The notes under the pieces were generated by a model. It had not been told where the DNA came from. It saw only the letters and a program-made list of their open reading frames with translations, and searched no databases. The position numbers were made by a program, and so were the translations under genes. Positions 8,324-15,252 of a stretch of DNA of 15,280 bases are shown piece after piece (position 1 is the first letter of the stretch; each line of letters opens with the position of its first letter). The DNA comes from Alphaproteobacteria bacterium (lineage in GTDB: Bacteria > Pseudomonadota > Alphaproteobacteria > Micropepsales > Micropepsaceae), in assembly GCA_003451645.1 (NCBI GenBank), contig DMER01000192.1:4516-19795 (forward strand), in the 5' to 3' direction.

Positions 8324-8752
8324 CTATTTCGGCTTGGGATCGAGTTTGGTCACGTCCTTGACAAAACACGTTGAGCCGGCGAACGGTCCGCGATCGCCGA
8401 TCGAACGGAACGCCACTGTGTCGCCCGACCCTAAGCAGGTTCCCGAGCGCATGATGCTCATGGAAAACCCGTCCTTAGCGTCCCGGCAGGGCGCGTTGAA
8501 AGTGACGGCGAACCACTTGCTGGGGCTGGTGCGCACATGGACCTCGGTCTCGCTCACATATTTCCAGTCATAGATCAGGCGCACCCAGGCGCATCCCTTG
8601 TTGGTTGTTGGTGCCGCGGGCGGCTCATCGGAAGCCCAGGCAGCGGTATTGTCTTCCTCGATGCGGACATTATCAGCGCGCGCCATAGTCAGGCTCGTGC
8701 TGATGGCAAGCATGCTCAGGGCGGTAAAGGCCAGGCGTGACGTGATGCGCAT
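8324..8752 (-). CDS. Secreted four-cysteine protein, DUF6491-like
   Basis: The 142-residue protein starts with a clear signal peptide, Arg at 2 and 6, a hydrophobic core (about 7-22) and a likely cut after ARA (24-26). The mature part has exactly four cysteines (54, 89, 106, 129), suggesting two disulfides in the periplasm. The order of elements, C-W near 54, a tryptophan and acidic SETEVHV segment (62-73), a YR/WF-F-APC strand (80-89), CLGSGD (106-111) and CFVKDV (129-134), resembles the DUF6491 family of alphaproteobacterial small periplasmic proteins. That assignment is from memory of the pattern and only moderately sure. The function is unknown. The ATG at 8752 has a good ribosome-binding site (GGGGAGAG), which is partly inside a potential leader hairpin at 8763-8788. 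Confidence 0.8.
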   Translation of the reverse strand: MRITSRLAFTALSMLAISTSLTMARADNVRIEEDNTAAWASDEPPAAPTTNKGCAWVRLIYDWKYVSETEVHVRTSPSKWFAVTFNAPCRDAKDGFSMSIMRSGTCLGSGDTVAFRSIGDRGPFAGSTCFVKDVTKLDPKPK

Positions 8753-8762
8753 TTTGTGCTCT

Positions 8763-8788
8763 CCCCGTTCAGTGGTCAGGTGACGGGG
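8763..8788 (-). promoter_or_regulatory. Leader inverted repeat overlapping the RBS of the secreted protein gene
   Basis: CCCCGT (8763-8768) and ACGGGG (8783-8788) are perfectly complementary, and the inner CA/TG pair extends the stem across a one-base bulge. In the minus-strand transcript, the GGGG of this stem is part of the ribosome-binding site of the gene starting at 8752. A hairpin could therefore limit its translation, or the repeat could be a DNA operator in the divergent gap 8753-8930. Confidence 0.3.
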
Positions 8789-8881
8789 CGATCCATAAGC
8801 CGGTGCCTGCTACGAAGGTGCACAGCGAGGGGCTTGGCGGGCCGGGCCAGATTGCCTAACGTCACGCCAGCCAATCTATCC

Positions 8882-8896
8882 CGAAGCCTCGCTTCG
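8882..8896. promoter_or_regulatory. Perfect inverted repeat upstream of the quinone oxidoreductase gene
   Basis: CGAAGC-CTC-GCTTCG, six-base arms and three-base centre, lies 34 bases before the ATG at 8931 and upstream of its GGAAGGA ribosome-binding site. No T-run follows. It could be an operator or a short leader hairpin in the divergent region. No regulator gene is adjacent to suggest which. Confidence 0.3.
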
Positions 8897-8930
8897 AACA
8901 ACCATCGCCAACTGGAAGGATCGCGCCACC

Positions 8931-9932
8931 ATGAAAGCTGTCTTGTGCAAGGCCTATGGCCCCCCAGATTCCCTGGTTTATGAGGATGTGCCGAGCCCAG
9001 TGCCGGGCAAGGGCCAGGTAGTGATCTCGGTCAAGGCGGCGGGCGTCAACTTCCCCGATGTGCTGATCATTCAGAACAAATATCAGTTCAAGCCGCCTCT
9101 GCCCTTCTCGCCCGGAGGCGAGGTTGCGGGCGTCATCAAAGCCCTTGGGGAAGGCGTGACCAATGTCAAAGTTGGCGACCCTGTCATTGGATCCATTGGC
9201 TGGGGCGGTTATTCGGAAGAAGTGCTGTGTGACGCGGGGCGCCTGATCCCGTTGCCGCAAGGGATCGATTTTGTGCATGCCTCGGCCTTTGTGCTGACCT
9301 ATGGCACCTCGGCGCATGCGTTGAAAGATCGGGCGATGCTGAAGGCGGGCGAGAGTTTGCTGGTTCTAGGGGCTGCGGGCGGTGTTGGCCTGGCTGCGGT
9401 TGAGATCGGCAAAGTGATGGGCGCCAAGGTCTATGCGGCCGTGTCCTCGCCGGAAAAGCTTGAGGTTGCCAAGGCGCATGGCGCGGTTGGCGGTTTGGTC
9501 TATCCATCGGGTCCGCTCGACCGCGATGCACAAAAGAAACTGTCTGAGGATTTCAAAGCGCTCGTGGGCGGCGACGGGTTCAACGTGATCTATGATCCTG
9601 TCGGCGGCGATTACGCAGAGCCCGCGCTTCGCGCCATAGGCTGGGAAGGCCGGTATCTGGTCGTGGGGTTTGCGGCTTCCGACCAAATCCCTAAGGTGCC
9701 CCTCAATCTGGCCTTGCTCAAAGGGTGTCAGATCGTTGGCGTCTTCTGGGGAGCATTCACCGCGCGTGAGCCGCAGCGCAACAAAGCCAATCTGGCTGAG
9801 CTCATGGCGTGGTACCAGGACGGAAAGATCAAGCCGCTCGTCTCCAAAACCTATCCGATGGCGCGGGCGGCGGAAGCCTTGAACGACATGGCTGCGCGCA
9901 AAGTTCAGGGCAAGGTCGTCCTGGTGCCCTGA
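8931..9932 (+). CDS. Zinc-less NADPH:quinone oxidoreductase (MDR family)
   Basis: The 333-residue protein is a medium-chain dehydrogenase/reductase of the quinone oxidoreductase type. It begins MKAVLCKAYGPPDSL, has the catalytic-domain segment AAGVNFPDVLIIQNKYQ (37-53), PFSPGGEVAG (58-67), and a Rossmann nucleotide-binding motif LVLGAAGGVGLAAVEIGK (144-161). The Cys and Glu ligands of the zinc alcohol dehydrogenases are absent, as normal for QOR. Members reduce quinones or alpha,beta-unsaturated carbonyls with NADPH in the cytosol; the substrate cannot be told from sequence. Start: ATG with GGAAGGA ten bases upstream. Its last 28 bases overlap the end of the convergent PepSY gene. It seems to be transcribed alone from the divergent gap at 8753-8930. 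Confidence 0.92.
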   Translation: MKAVLCKAYGPPDSLVYEDVPSPVPGKGQVVISVKAAGVNFPDVLIIQNKYQFKPPLPFSPGGEVAGVIKALGEGVTNVKVGDPVIGSIGWGGYSEEVLCDAGRLIPLPQGIDFVHASAFVLTYGTSAHALKDRAMLKAGESLLVLGAAGGVGLAAVEIGKVMGAKVYAAVSSPEKLEVAKAHGAVGGLVYPSGPLDRDAQKKLSEDFKALVGGDGFNVIYDPVGGDYAEPALRAIGWEGRYLVVGFAASDQIPKVPLNLALLKGCQIVGVFWGAFTAREPQRNKANLAELMAWYQDGKIKPLVSKTYPMARAAEALNDMAARKVQGKVVLVP

Positions 9933-10636
9933 GGCCGGGCAAAGCGGGTGGGCTTGCGGGTCAGCCGATCGATCAGCAGCCATATACCACTGAGCCCGAG
10001 TAAGAGTGCAAGGATCGTGAACCCAATGACGAGAGGATGATTGAAATCCTCGCGTGCGTTGTAGTCCATGATGTGCAAGGACCAGAGGAAATCGTAGACC
10101 CGCCAGGCATTGGTCCGCCGCGCCGTCACTTTCCCAGTCTTGGCGTCCACATAGATCCTGGTTTCGTCGCCATCGGAAAAGTCGAGGCGCCAGACGGGAA
10201 GCGCTCCCCGGTACTCGATATGGGGGTCTTTTATAATCAACTGGGCAGAGATGATGGAGCCCGCGCCTTTGAAATCCGCCGTAGCGATCGCGCGGGCCCA
10301 GTCCTCGTTCAAAGGCGCCAGTTGGGCGCCTGTTTTGGCGTGAACGAGTTTGTCGGGCTTGCCAGCCCTGTCGAGGCGCCAGATTGGCTCCCCGGCGAGC
10401 CAGATGAGTTCTGCTCTCGTCGGGCCACCGGCCAAGACCGCGCGCAGGGACAGCATACCCGTGGCATCAAACGGGGCAGGTTCGGTTTTGCGGATGTTGT
10501 GTTCGCTGCGCACGGTTTCGATGGGGACTGCGGTCATGAAGAGGCCGCTGATGATCCAGAGCAGGACCTGGACCCCTACCAACAGGCTGAGCCATTTGTG
10601 AACTGCAGTCACAGTTTTCAGTAGACGTCTGCGCAC
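9905..10636 (-). CDS. PepSY-TM family membrane protein
   Basis: This 243-residue protein has the PepSY-associated TM layout. A first helix (about 15-37) is preceded by the conserved HKW (H13). A periplasmic part follows with a PepSY-like repeat ending LPVWRLDFSDGDETRIYVD (146-164) then AKTGKV. Next is WSLHIMDY (185-192) with H188, and a last helix (about 201-223) preceded by H200. The histidines flanking the helices suggest haem binding or electron transfer as in related siderophore-reductase-like proteins, but this is inference. It is shorter than the four-helix forms. The start is a GTG at 10636 with AAGG about 11 bases upstream; no better ATG exists. The 3' end overlaps the oxidoreductase gene by 28 bases. 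A perfect inverted repeat lies just upstream. Confidence 0.82.
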   Translation of the reverse strand: MRRRLLKTVTAVHKWLSLLVGVQVLLWIISGLFMTAVPIETVRSEHNIRKTEPAPFDATGMLSLRAVLAGGPTRAELIWLAGEPIWRLDRAGKPDKLVHAKTGAQLAPLNEDWARAIATADFKGAGSIISAQLIIKDPHIEYRGALPVWRLDFSDGDETRIYVDAKTGKVTARRTNAWRVYDFLWSLHIMDYNAREDFNHPLVIGFTILALLLGLSGIWLLIDRLTRKPTRFARPQGTRTTLP

Positions 10637-10663
10637 TGCTGCAAGACCTTAATCAGACTTTAT

Positions 10664-10683
10664 CGGTCAAATGGTGTTGACCG
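10664..10683. promoter_or_regulatory. Perfect 7-bp inverted repeat, candidate operator of the PepSY gene
   Basis: CGGTCAA-ATGGTG-TTGACCG, seven-base arms with a six-base spacer, lies 27 bases upstream of the GTG start at 10636 in the divergent 180-base gap between the PepSY gene and the secreted-protein gene at 10817. The size and 20-base span suit a dimeric repressor site. Each arm contains TTGACC, which could also be a -35 element, on the minus strand at 10665-10670. No good -10 partner was found. Confidence 0.4.
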
Positions 10684-10816
10684 GCGGGACGGGCGGCCGG
10701 AAGGCGGCACCGCGCCGCAGGGCCTGTTCCTCATTCACTGTCTTGCCCGCAGGTAGTCCACAAATCCGCCGAAATCTGGTAGGATAGAAAAGAAATCGTT
10801 GGGGAGGAGCAGAACG

Positions 10817-11227
10817 ATGGCGCGCGGATTTGGTTGGATGGTGTCTGGGTTGGTCATGGCGAGCTTTGCCGTTAGCGCCGCCCAGGCCCGCGATTGGCAG
10901 CCGGTCGCGGGTTCGGGCTGGGTTTTCGATGCGGCGGAAATCAAGACGGAACTCAAGGACGACATCGTTAACACTGAGAACAAGGTCGTTGTTCCTCTGC
11001 GGCCAGAAGAGGCGGGTGGCAAGAAAACGCCGATTACGGCTGAACCCACTGCGCTGTTGTACATCTCCTGTGAGACGCGGGTCTATCGGCTGTGGGATAT
11101 TGCGACGTCAACTGAGCAAGGGCCGCTGCCCACGCACATGTTCGATGTGGCGCAGGGCCTTGAGAACTATTGCAGCCGGATCGGCAAGTTACCGGAAGAG
11201 CGCAGGAAAGGCCCTGGCCAGCGCTAA
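10817..11227 (+). CDS. Unrecognised secreted small protein
   Basis: I do not recognise a firm family. The 136-residue product has a signal peptide (hydrophobic 7-20, likely cut after AQA at 22-24), then DWQPVAGSGWVFDAAEIKTE (26-45). A Lys/Glu-rich middle follows, then LLYISCETRVYRLWDI (80-95), and a charged tail. Two cysteines (85, 119) could form a disulfide. The order of a W-V-FD strand, a polar loop and a C-x-x-x-YR strand faintly resembles the surface-adhesin E-like fold of small proteobacterial secreted proteins, but this is a weak guess. The start is the ATG at 10817, eight bases after a strong GGAGGAG; a TTG at 10799 in the same frame would lie upstream of that site. The stop shares four bases with the convergent DUF1232 gene. 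Confidence 0.8.
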   Translation: MARGFGWMVSGLVMASFAVSAAQARDWQPVAGSGWVFDAAEIKTELKDDIVNTENKVVVPLRPEEAGGKKTPITAEPTALLYISCETRVYRLWDIATSTEQGPLPTHMFDVAQGLENYCSRIGKLPEERRKGPGQR

Positions 11228-11592
11228 TCCCTGGCTTCTGGTTTCATCAAGATGCGGCGAGCGGCGGCGCGGTGGACTTGGGTGATATGGCTGCCCACAA
11301 CGGCCAAGGTTGCTGCCAGAACGCTTGCGTCGTCCGTGAAGCCGAGCCCTGAAAGAATGTCCGGGATCGCGTCAACCGGCATCACGAAATAGGCCAACGC
11401 TGCCATCAGGGTAATCCGTACACGGAGCGGCGTCGCTGTGTCGACTGCACAGTAATACGCAGCTATGGCGTCTTCCATGAAGGGCACACGGCCCAAGGCT
11501 GCGCGCACTTTCCACCAAAAGCGGGCCTTGACCATGCGTTCGGCTTGCGCGTAAGGCACGGGTAGGCCCATTTCCTCTGCAACTGGCGGCAT
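11224..11592 (-). CDS. DUF1232 (YkvA-like) protein
   Basis: The 122-residue protein carries the DUF1232 signature, YFVMPVDAIPDILSGLG (68-84) followed by FTDDASVL (85-92), in a small two-helix membrane-associated domain. The hallmark D-IPD-GF-DD acidic pattern is intact. The biological role of the family is unknown. The open frame extends to a TTG at 11706 and contains an ATG at 11619, but the ATG at 11592 is chosen because GGAGGAG lies about eight bases before it and nothing similar precedes the others. It ends inside the stop codon of the convergent gene at 10817-11227, a four-base overlap. The DUF2905 gene lies 86 bases upstream on the same strand. Confidence 0.87.
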   Translation of the reverse strand: MPPVAEEMGLPVPYAQAERMVKARFWWKVRAALGRVPFMEDAIAAYYCAVDTATPLRVRITLMAALAYFVMPVDAIPDILSGLGFTDDASVLAATLAVVGSHITQVHRAAARRILMKPEARD

Positions 11593-11678
11593 TCGCGGTT
11601 CTCCTCCATCAGAAGCCATCCGTTTATAGCATACTTCAGAAGAGTGCGTATGGCACCTGGCTTGCGGGGCTGACCTGT

Positions 11679-11912
11679 TCAGGTGCCCAAGTGCCGCCCC
11701 AACCAAACAAGCGCTGTAAGGCTAACAGCAATCATTAGCGCGCTTGTCAGGGGCAAGTGCAAACGGAAATCTGGGTGGCGGAAATCAAGATCGCCTGGCA
11801 AGTGCCCTAAACCAAAACGATCCAGGCCTAAGCGCTCGATCCATGGCCATAAAAGACCCATTCCCGTCGCAAGCAAGCCCACGCCCAAGAGCCAGGCGGC
11901 AACATCCTTCAT
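11679..11912 (-). CDS. DUF2905 small membrane protein
   Basis: The 77-residue protein has two hydrophobic helices (about 4-24 and 56-73) separated by LDRFGLGHLPGDLDF (30-44). This is the central LPGDI-like motif of DUF2905, a family of tiny bacterial inner-membrane proteins of unknown role. The open frame goes on to 11978, but the ATG at 11912 gives the family length and is preceded by GAGAGGA about seven bases away. It faces the SDR gene across a 133-base divergent gap and precedes the DUF1232 gene on the same strand. Both products are small membrane proteins. Confidence 0.85.
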   Translation of the reverse strand: MKDVAAWLLGVGLLATGMGLLWPWIERLGLDRFGLGHLPGDLDFRHPDFRLHLPLTSALMIAVSLTALVWLGRHLGT

Positions 11913-12045
11913 CTGGCGTCCTCTCCCGGGTCCTTGTGGCCAGGTTCTGTTCGCCCGCATTGCGAGCGGCGCTGGCATTGCTTATAGAGCCGGTATCAGC
12001 AGTCTCCACGAAACTGTCAAACACGCAAGGACGGATACGCACACC

Positions 12046-12825
12046 ATGGACATCAACTCTTCGATCACAGCCATCGTGACCGGCGGCGCAAGCGGCTTGG
12101 GCGAGGCAACCGCGCGGGCACTCGCGGGTAAGGGCGCGAAGGTCGTCATCTTTGACATGAACGCAGCTAAAGGAGAGACGGTCGCTGGCGACATCAAGGG
12201 CCTCTATTGCAATGTCAATGTGACGAGCGAAGAGAGCGTCGTCGCGGGCTTTCAAGCGGCGCGGGCGGCCTTTGGGCAAGAGCGGGTTCTGGTCAATTGC
12301 GCGGGCACCGGCAATGCCTATCGTACTGCAGGCCGGAAGAAGGATGGCACGATCACCATGTTCCCGGTCGACCAGTTCGACCGGATCATCCAGATCAATT
12401 TGGTGGGCACGTTCCGCTGCATCGCGCATGCGGCGGCCGGTATGTTGACGCTCGATCCTGTGTCCAGCGGGGAGCGTGGCGTCATCATCAATACCGGTTC
12501 GGTTGCCGCCGAGGACGGGCAGATCGGGCAGGCGGCTTACTCTGCCTCCAAAGGCGGGGTTGTTGGCATGACGCTGCCAATTGCGCGCGATCTCGCCCGC
12601 GAAGGCGTGCGCGTGAACACGATCCTGCCAGGATTGTTCCGTACACCTCTGATGACCGCTGGCGGCCCTGAGTTTGTCGGCAAACTCGAAGCGCAAGTGC
12701 CGTTCCCAGCGCGGTTGGGCAATCCTGATGAGTATGCGGGTCTCGCCCTCGAAATGATCCGCAACTCCTACTTCAATGGCGAGTATGTGCGTCTTGATGG
12801 TGCCATCCGTATGGCGCCGCAGTAG
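12046..12825 (+). CDS. SDR family dehydrogenase, type II 3-hydroxyacyl-CoA dehydrogenase-like
   Basis: The 259-residue enzyme is a classical short-chain dehydrogenase. The cofactor motif is TGGASGLG (12-19), with D37 at the end of the second strand indicating NAD+ rather than NADP+. NCAG is at 84-87, the structural Asn is N118, and the catalytic residues are S152, Y165 and K169 (YSASK). Its overall pattern, including the long insert after NCAG (TGNAYRTAGRKKDGTITMF, 88-106) and ILPGLFRTPLM (193-203), matches the HSD17B10-like type II 3-hydroxyacyl-CoA dehydrogenases of fatty-acid and branched-chain amino-acid breakdown. Substrate remains an inference. The ATG at 12046 gives the standard N-terminus; AAGGA is about 14 bases upstream, a little far. 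A strong intrinsic terminator ends the transcript 26 bases after the stop. Confidence 0.92.
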   Translation: MDINSSITAIVTGGASGLGEATARALAGKGAKVVIFDMNAAKGETVAGDIKGLYCNVNVTSEESVVAGFQAARAAFGQERVLVNCAGTGNAYRTAGRKKDGTITMFPVDQFDRIIQINLVGTFRCIAHAAAGMLTLDPVSSGERGVIINTGSVAAEDGQIGQAAYSASKGGVVGMTLPIARDLAREGVRVNTILPGLFRTPLMTAGGPEFVGKLEAQVPFPARLGNPDEYAGLALEMIRNSYFNGEYVRLDGAIRMAPQ

Positions 12826-12847
12826 TCCAAGATTCCCTGCAGAGTTG

Positions 12848-12886
12848 AAAAAGGGTGCCCGAACCCCTTGGGCGCCCTTCTTTTTT
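12848..12886 (+). terminator. Intrinsic terminator after the SDR gene
   Basis: AAGGGTGCCC (12851-12860) pairs with GGGCGCCCTT (12870-12879), ten pairs with one G-T, around a nine-base loop, followed by a T-rich run to 12886. The upstream AAA adds a complementary A-tract, so it may also stop transcription from the other direction. It separates the SDR gene from the OmpA-domain gene. Confidence 0.88.
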
Positions 12887-12990
12887 CCCGGTTTGTCATC
12901 AAAATTTGCAAGACTTTTTGTCATAGCCCGTGTTGCAGTATCTGTGATGTTTAAGGATTCGCAGGCGCGTACCATGCAGGTCATGATCCA

Positions 12991-14235
12991 ATGCGCAGTG
13001 TGATTACAGTTCTGTTGGGACTGATAGCACTTGGCGTGCTGGGCTATTTCTGTTTTCAGCATCATCAGCCTGGAATTGAAGCGGACTTGCGCGGTCGTGC
13101 CGATGCGGCATTGCGAGTTGGCGGGTTTGACTTTGCGACGGTGCGTTCGGTCGATGGCCGTGACGTCGTATTGGAGGGTGAGGCGCCATCGCTCGATGCA
13201 AAGCAACGCGCTTTGGCCGCGGTCGACGAGGTCTGGGGTATACGAGCGGCCGTGGACCGGATGACGGTGACGGGGTTGCCAGCGGGTGAACCTGCTCCGG
13301 CGCAAACGGCGTCCCCGGCCGGGCCCGTTGCAGGGGCTGCGTCTGGGCTACCGTATTTCTTCAAGGCCGAGTATTCGGGGCCCCAACTCATGCTGACCGG
13401 CGCGGTGCCATCGGAGGCCTTCCGCCAATCCTTGCTCGCGAGTATTAGGGCTCAATTTCCTGGGGTAACTGTCTTGGACAATCTGGTTGTGCGCGAAGGC
13501 GCGCCGGACGCTGCCTGGCCCGATGTCGTGACGGACAGCCTGTCGCAGCTCGCTCGATTTACGCGAGGCAATTTGGAGATTGAGGGGCAACAAGTGCGCC
13601 TGGCCGGGGAAGCGCGCACGGAAGCCGATCGGCAATCTGCCGACAGTGTTTTGCAGAGGCTGCCTGCGGGCTATCAAGGGCGGCTTGATGCATCAGTTGC
13701 AGCAGCGCCTGTTGCAGTGGCACCGCCAGAGACTGTGCCGCCTGTCGCGGCCCCTGTGGCACCGCCCACAGCGCCGCCTGCCCCAACCCCTCAGCCAAAG
13801 CCGGAGCCACAGCCACTGCCCGAGGCTGAACCTCAGCCTGCGGCAACGCCGACGGCGGCCGAAACTGCAGCTGCCAAGAAATGCGGGACTGAGCTCAACA
13901 ACGCGATGCGCCGCCAGACCATCCTCTTTCAAAGTGGCAGTGCTGTTATTGACCGCAGCAGCCAAGCCGTCTTGCGCCGTTTGGCCCGCATCGCCAATGG
14001 CTGTCCCAAGGCGCGCATCACCGTTGTGGGGCATACGGATAATGAGGGCGTTCCGGCCTTTAATCAGCGACTCTCCGAGGCGCGTGCGAGGGCCGTGCGC
14101 GAGGCGCTCGCCCGTTATGGGGTCGCAGCCGGTCGCGTGGGGATTCGAGGCTATGGTGCTACACGGCCTGCGACCAACAACCGTTCTGCCAGAGGGCGGG
14201 CGCAAAACCGCCGTATCGAATTTGTTGTCCGTTAG
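12991..14235 (+). CDS. Membrane-anchored BON-like/OmpA-domain envelope protein
   Basis: The 414-residue protein starts with a single transmembrane helix (4-22) with no clear cleavage site. It continues with BON-like segments, about 28-94 (ending VWGIRAAVDRMTV) and about 125-235 (a likely pair). A Pro/Ala-rich linker follows (236-296) with PxP and KPEP-type runs long enough to span the periplasm. The C-terminal OmpA/MotB domain (300-414) has FQSGSAVID (313-321), VVGHTDNEG (345-353), NQRLSEARARAV (358-369) and GRAQNRRIEFVV (402-413), which should bind peptidoglycan. C298 and C338 could form a disulfide. BON plus OmpA recalls mycobacterial ArfA. The ATG at 12991 has only a weak GCAGG site. The next gene starts 24 bases after the stop, so the two form an operon. 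Confidence 0.88.
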   Translation: MRSVITVLLGLIALGVLGYFCFQHHQPGIEADLRGRADAALRVGGFDFATVRSVDGRDVVLEGEAPSLDAKQRALAAVDEVWGIRAAVDRMTVTGLPAGEPAPAQTASPAGPVAGAASGLPYFFKAEYSGPQLMLTGAVPSEAFRQSLLASIRAQFPGVTVLDNLVVREGAPDAAWPDVVTDSLSQLARFTRGNLEIEGQQVRLAGEARTEADRQSADSVLQRLPAGYQGRLDASVAAAPVAVAPPETVPPVAAPVAPPTAPPAPTPQPKPEPQPLPEAEPQPAATPTAAETAAAKKCGTELNNAMRRQTILFQSGSAVIDRSSQAVLRRLARIANGCPKARITVVGHTDNEGVPAFNQRLSEARARAVREALARYGVAAGRVGIRGYGATRPATNNRSARGRAQNRRIEFVVR

Positions 14236-14259
14236 TGAGTGAAGAGAGGCTGATCCCAG

Positions 14260-15252
14260 ATGACCTACCTGATCATGCAGTTTCTCTTGTGCCTGATCGC
14301 CGCCGCGATCATTGGCGCCATCGTTGGCTGGTTGTTGCGGGGCTTCTTTGGCGGTGACGGCGGCAAGGCCGCTAAGGCGCGCGTATCGGAACTTGAGGGC
14401 CTGTTGTCAGCGGAGGCCAAGGCCACCGCAGATGCGCGCGCGCAGATCAAAGGTCTTGAAGGCACCCTCGCCAACACCCGGACTGAACTCGAAGGCAAGG
14501 CAGCCAGCGCAGAGAATCTGCTCATGCTCCTCAAGTCACAAACCGAGCGCGAGCGCGGCTCACTTGATATGCAAATGCGGGAGCGGGCAGGCGACACTAG
14601 CCGGCGGCAGTCCATCCAATTGGGACAGATTGCCTCCGTCGAGGCCGCTTGGCGGGCGAAAGTTGCGAGAGCGGAGGCCTCGGCGCTCGACTATCAAATT
14701 GCCCTTGAGGGGGCACAGAAGCAGATTGGCGAGATGCATAGGGCCCTTGAGAGCGCGAAGGCAGACATCGCCATGACCGTGCGGTTTGCAGACGATGGAC
14801 AGCAATGGCAACAGAAGCTGCGCTCGGCCGAGTCGCAAATGTCGGCTTTGCAGAATGATTTGGCGGCATCACGTGCGGCGCGGGCGACGCTCGAGGCGGA
14901 ACTTGCTGCGTTGAAAGCGCAGGCGATGTCCAGCGCACCGCTGGCGTCCCGCTTGATAGAAGTGCCTGGCCTTCAGCCCCTCATGGCCGCACCGGTTGCG
15001 GCGCCGCCAGCGCCCCAGGTCCCCATGAGCGAGGACGATCTGAAGGACATCGTCGGCATCGGGCCTGTCCTCGAGCGGCAATTGCACGCGGCAGGCATCA
15101 AGACATTTCGCGATTTGGCGGTTCTAACTTCGCAAGGGGTCTTGGCCTTGGCGGAGAAATTGGAGCATGTGTTCGGTGACCGCATAACCCGTGAACGCTG
15201 GGTCGAGCAGGCCGCCGACCTCCATCGGAAGAAATATCAAACCGAGCCATAA
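14260..15252 (+). CDS. Membrane-anchored coiled-coil protein with C-terminal helix-hairpin-helix domain
   Basis: The 330-residue product has an N-terminal transmembrane helix (about 5-30) ending in WLLRGFFGG, a long Ala/Glu/Arg-rich coiled-coil region (about 38-222), and an Ala/Pro linker (about 240-257). It ends with a helix-hairpin-helix domain: LKDIVGIGPVLERQLHAAGI (261-280), KTFRDLAVLT (281-290), then RITRERWVEQAADL (308-321). This C-terminal module resembles the one fused to some alphaproteobacterial ribosomal L21 and NuoE proteins, where it may bind nucleic acid or protein; its role here is unknown. AGAGAGG lies ten bases before the ATG. Orientation is probably cytoplasmic for the coil. 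It is co-transcribed with the OmpA-domain gene, which suggests an envelope scaffold role. That is inference. Confidence 0.85.
   Translation: MTYLIMQFLLCLIAAAIIGAIVGWLLRGFFGGDGGKAAKARVSELEGLLSAEAKATADARAQIKGLEGTLANTRTELEGKAASAENLLMLLKSQTERERGSLDMQMRERAGDTSRRQSIQLGQIASVEAAWRAKVARAEASALDYQIALEGAQKQIGEMHRALESAKADIAMTVRFADDGQQWQQKLRSAESQMSALQNDLAASRAARATLEAELAALKAQAMSSAPLASRLIEVPGLQPLMAAPVAAPPAPQVPMSEDDLKDIVGIGPVLERQLHAAGIKTFRDLAVLTSQGVLALAEKLEHVFGDRITRERWVEQAADLHRKKYQTEP

Noticed and set aside
12892..12924. TTTGTCAT repeated at 12892-12899 and 12917-12924, 25 bases apart
   Set aside because: Two eight-base copies in an AT-richer promoter-like stretch are weak evidence; could be chance or part of a promoter, with no further copies seen.
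11785..13305. Long open frame (506 codons) on the minus strand
   Set aside because: Antisense to the SDR gene, the terminator and the OmpA-domain gene; arginine- and histidine-rich shadow with no family features.
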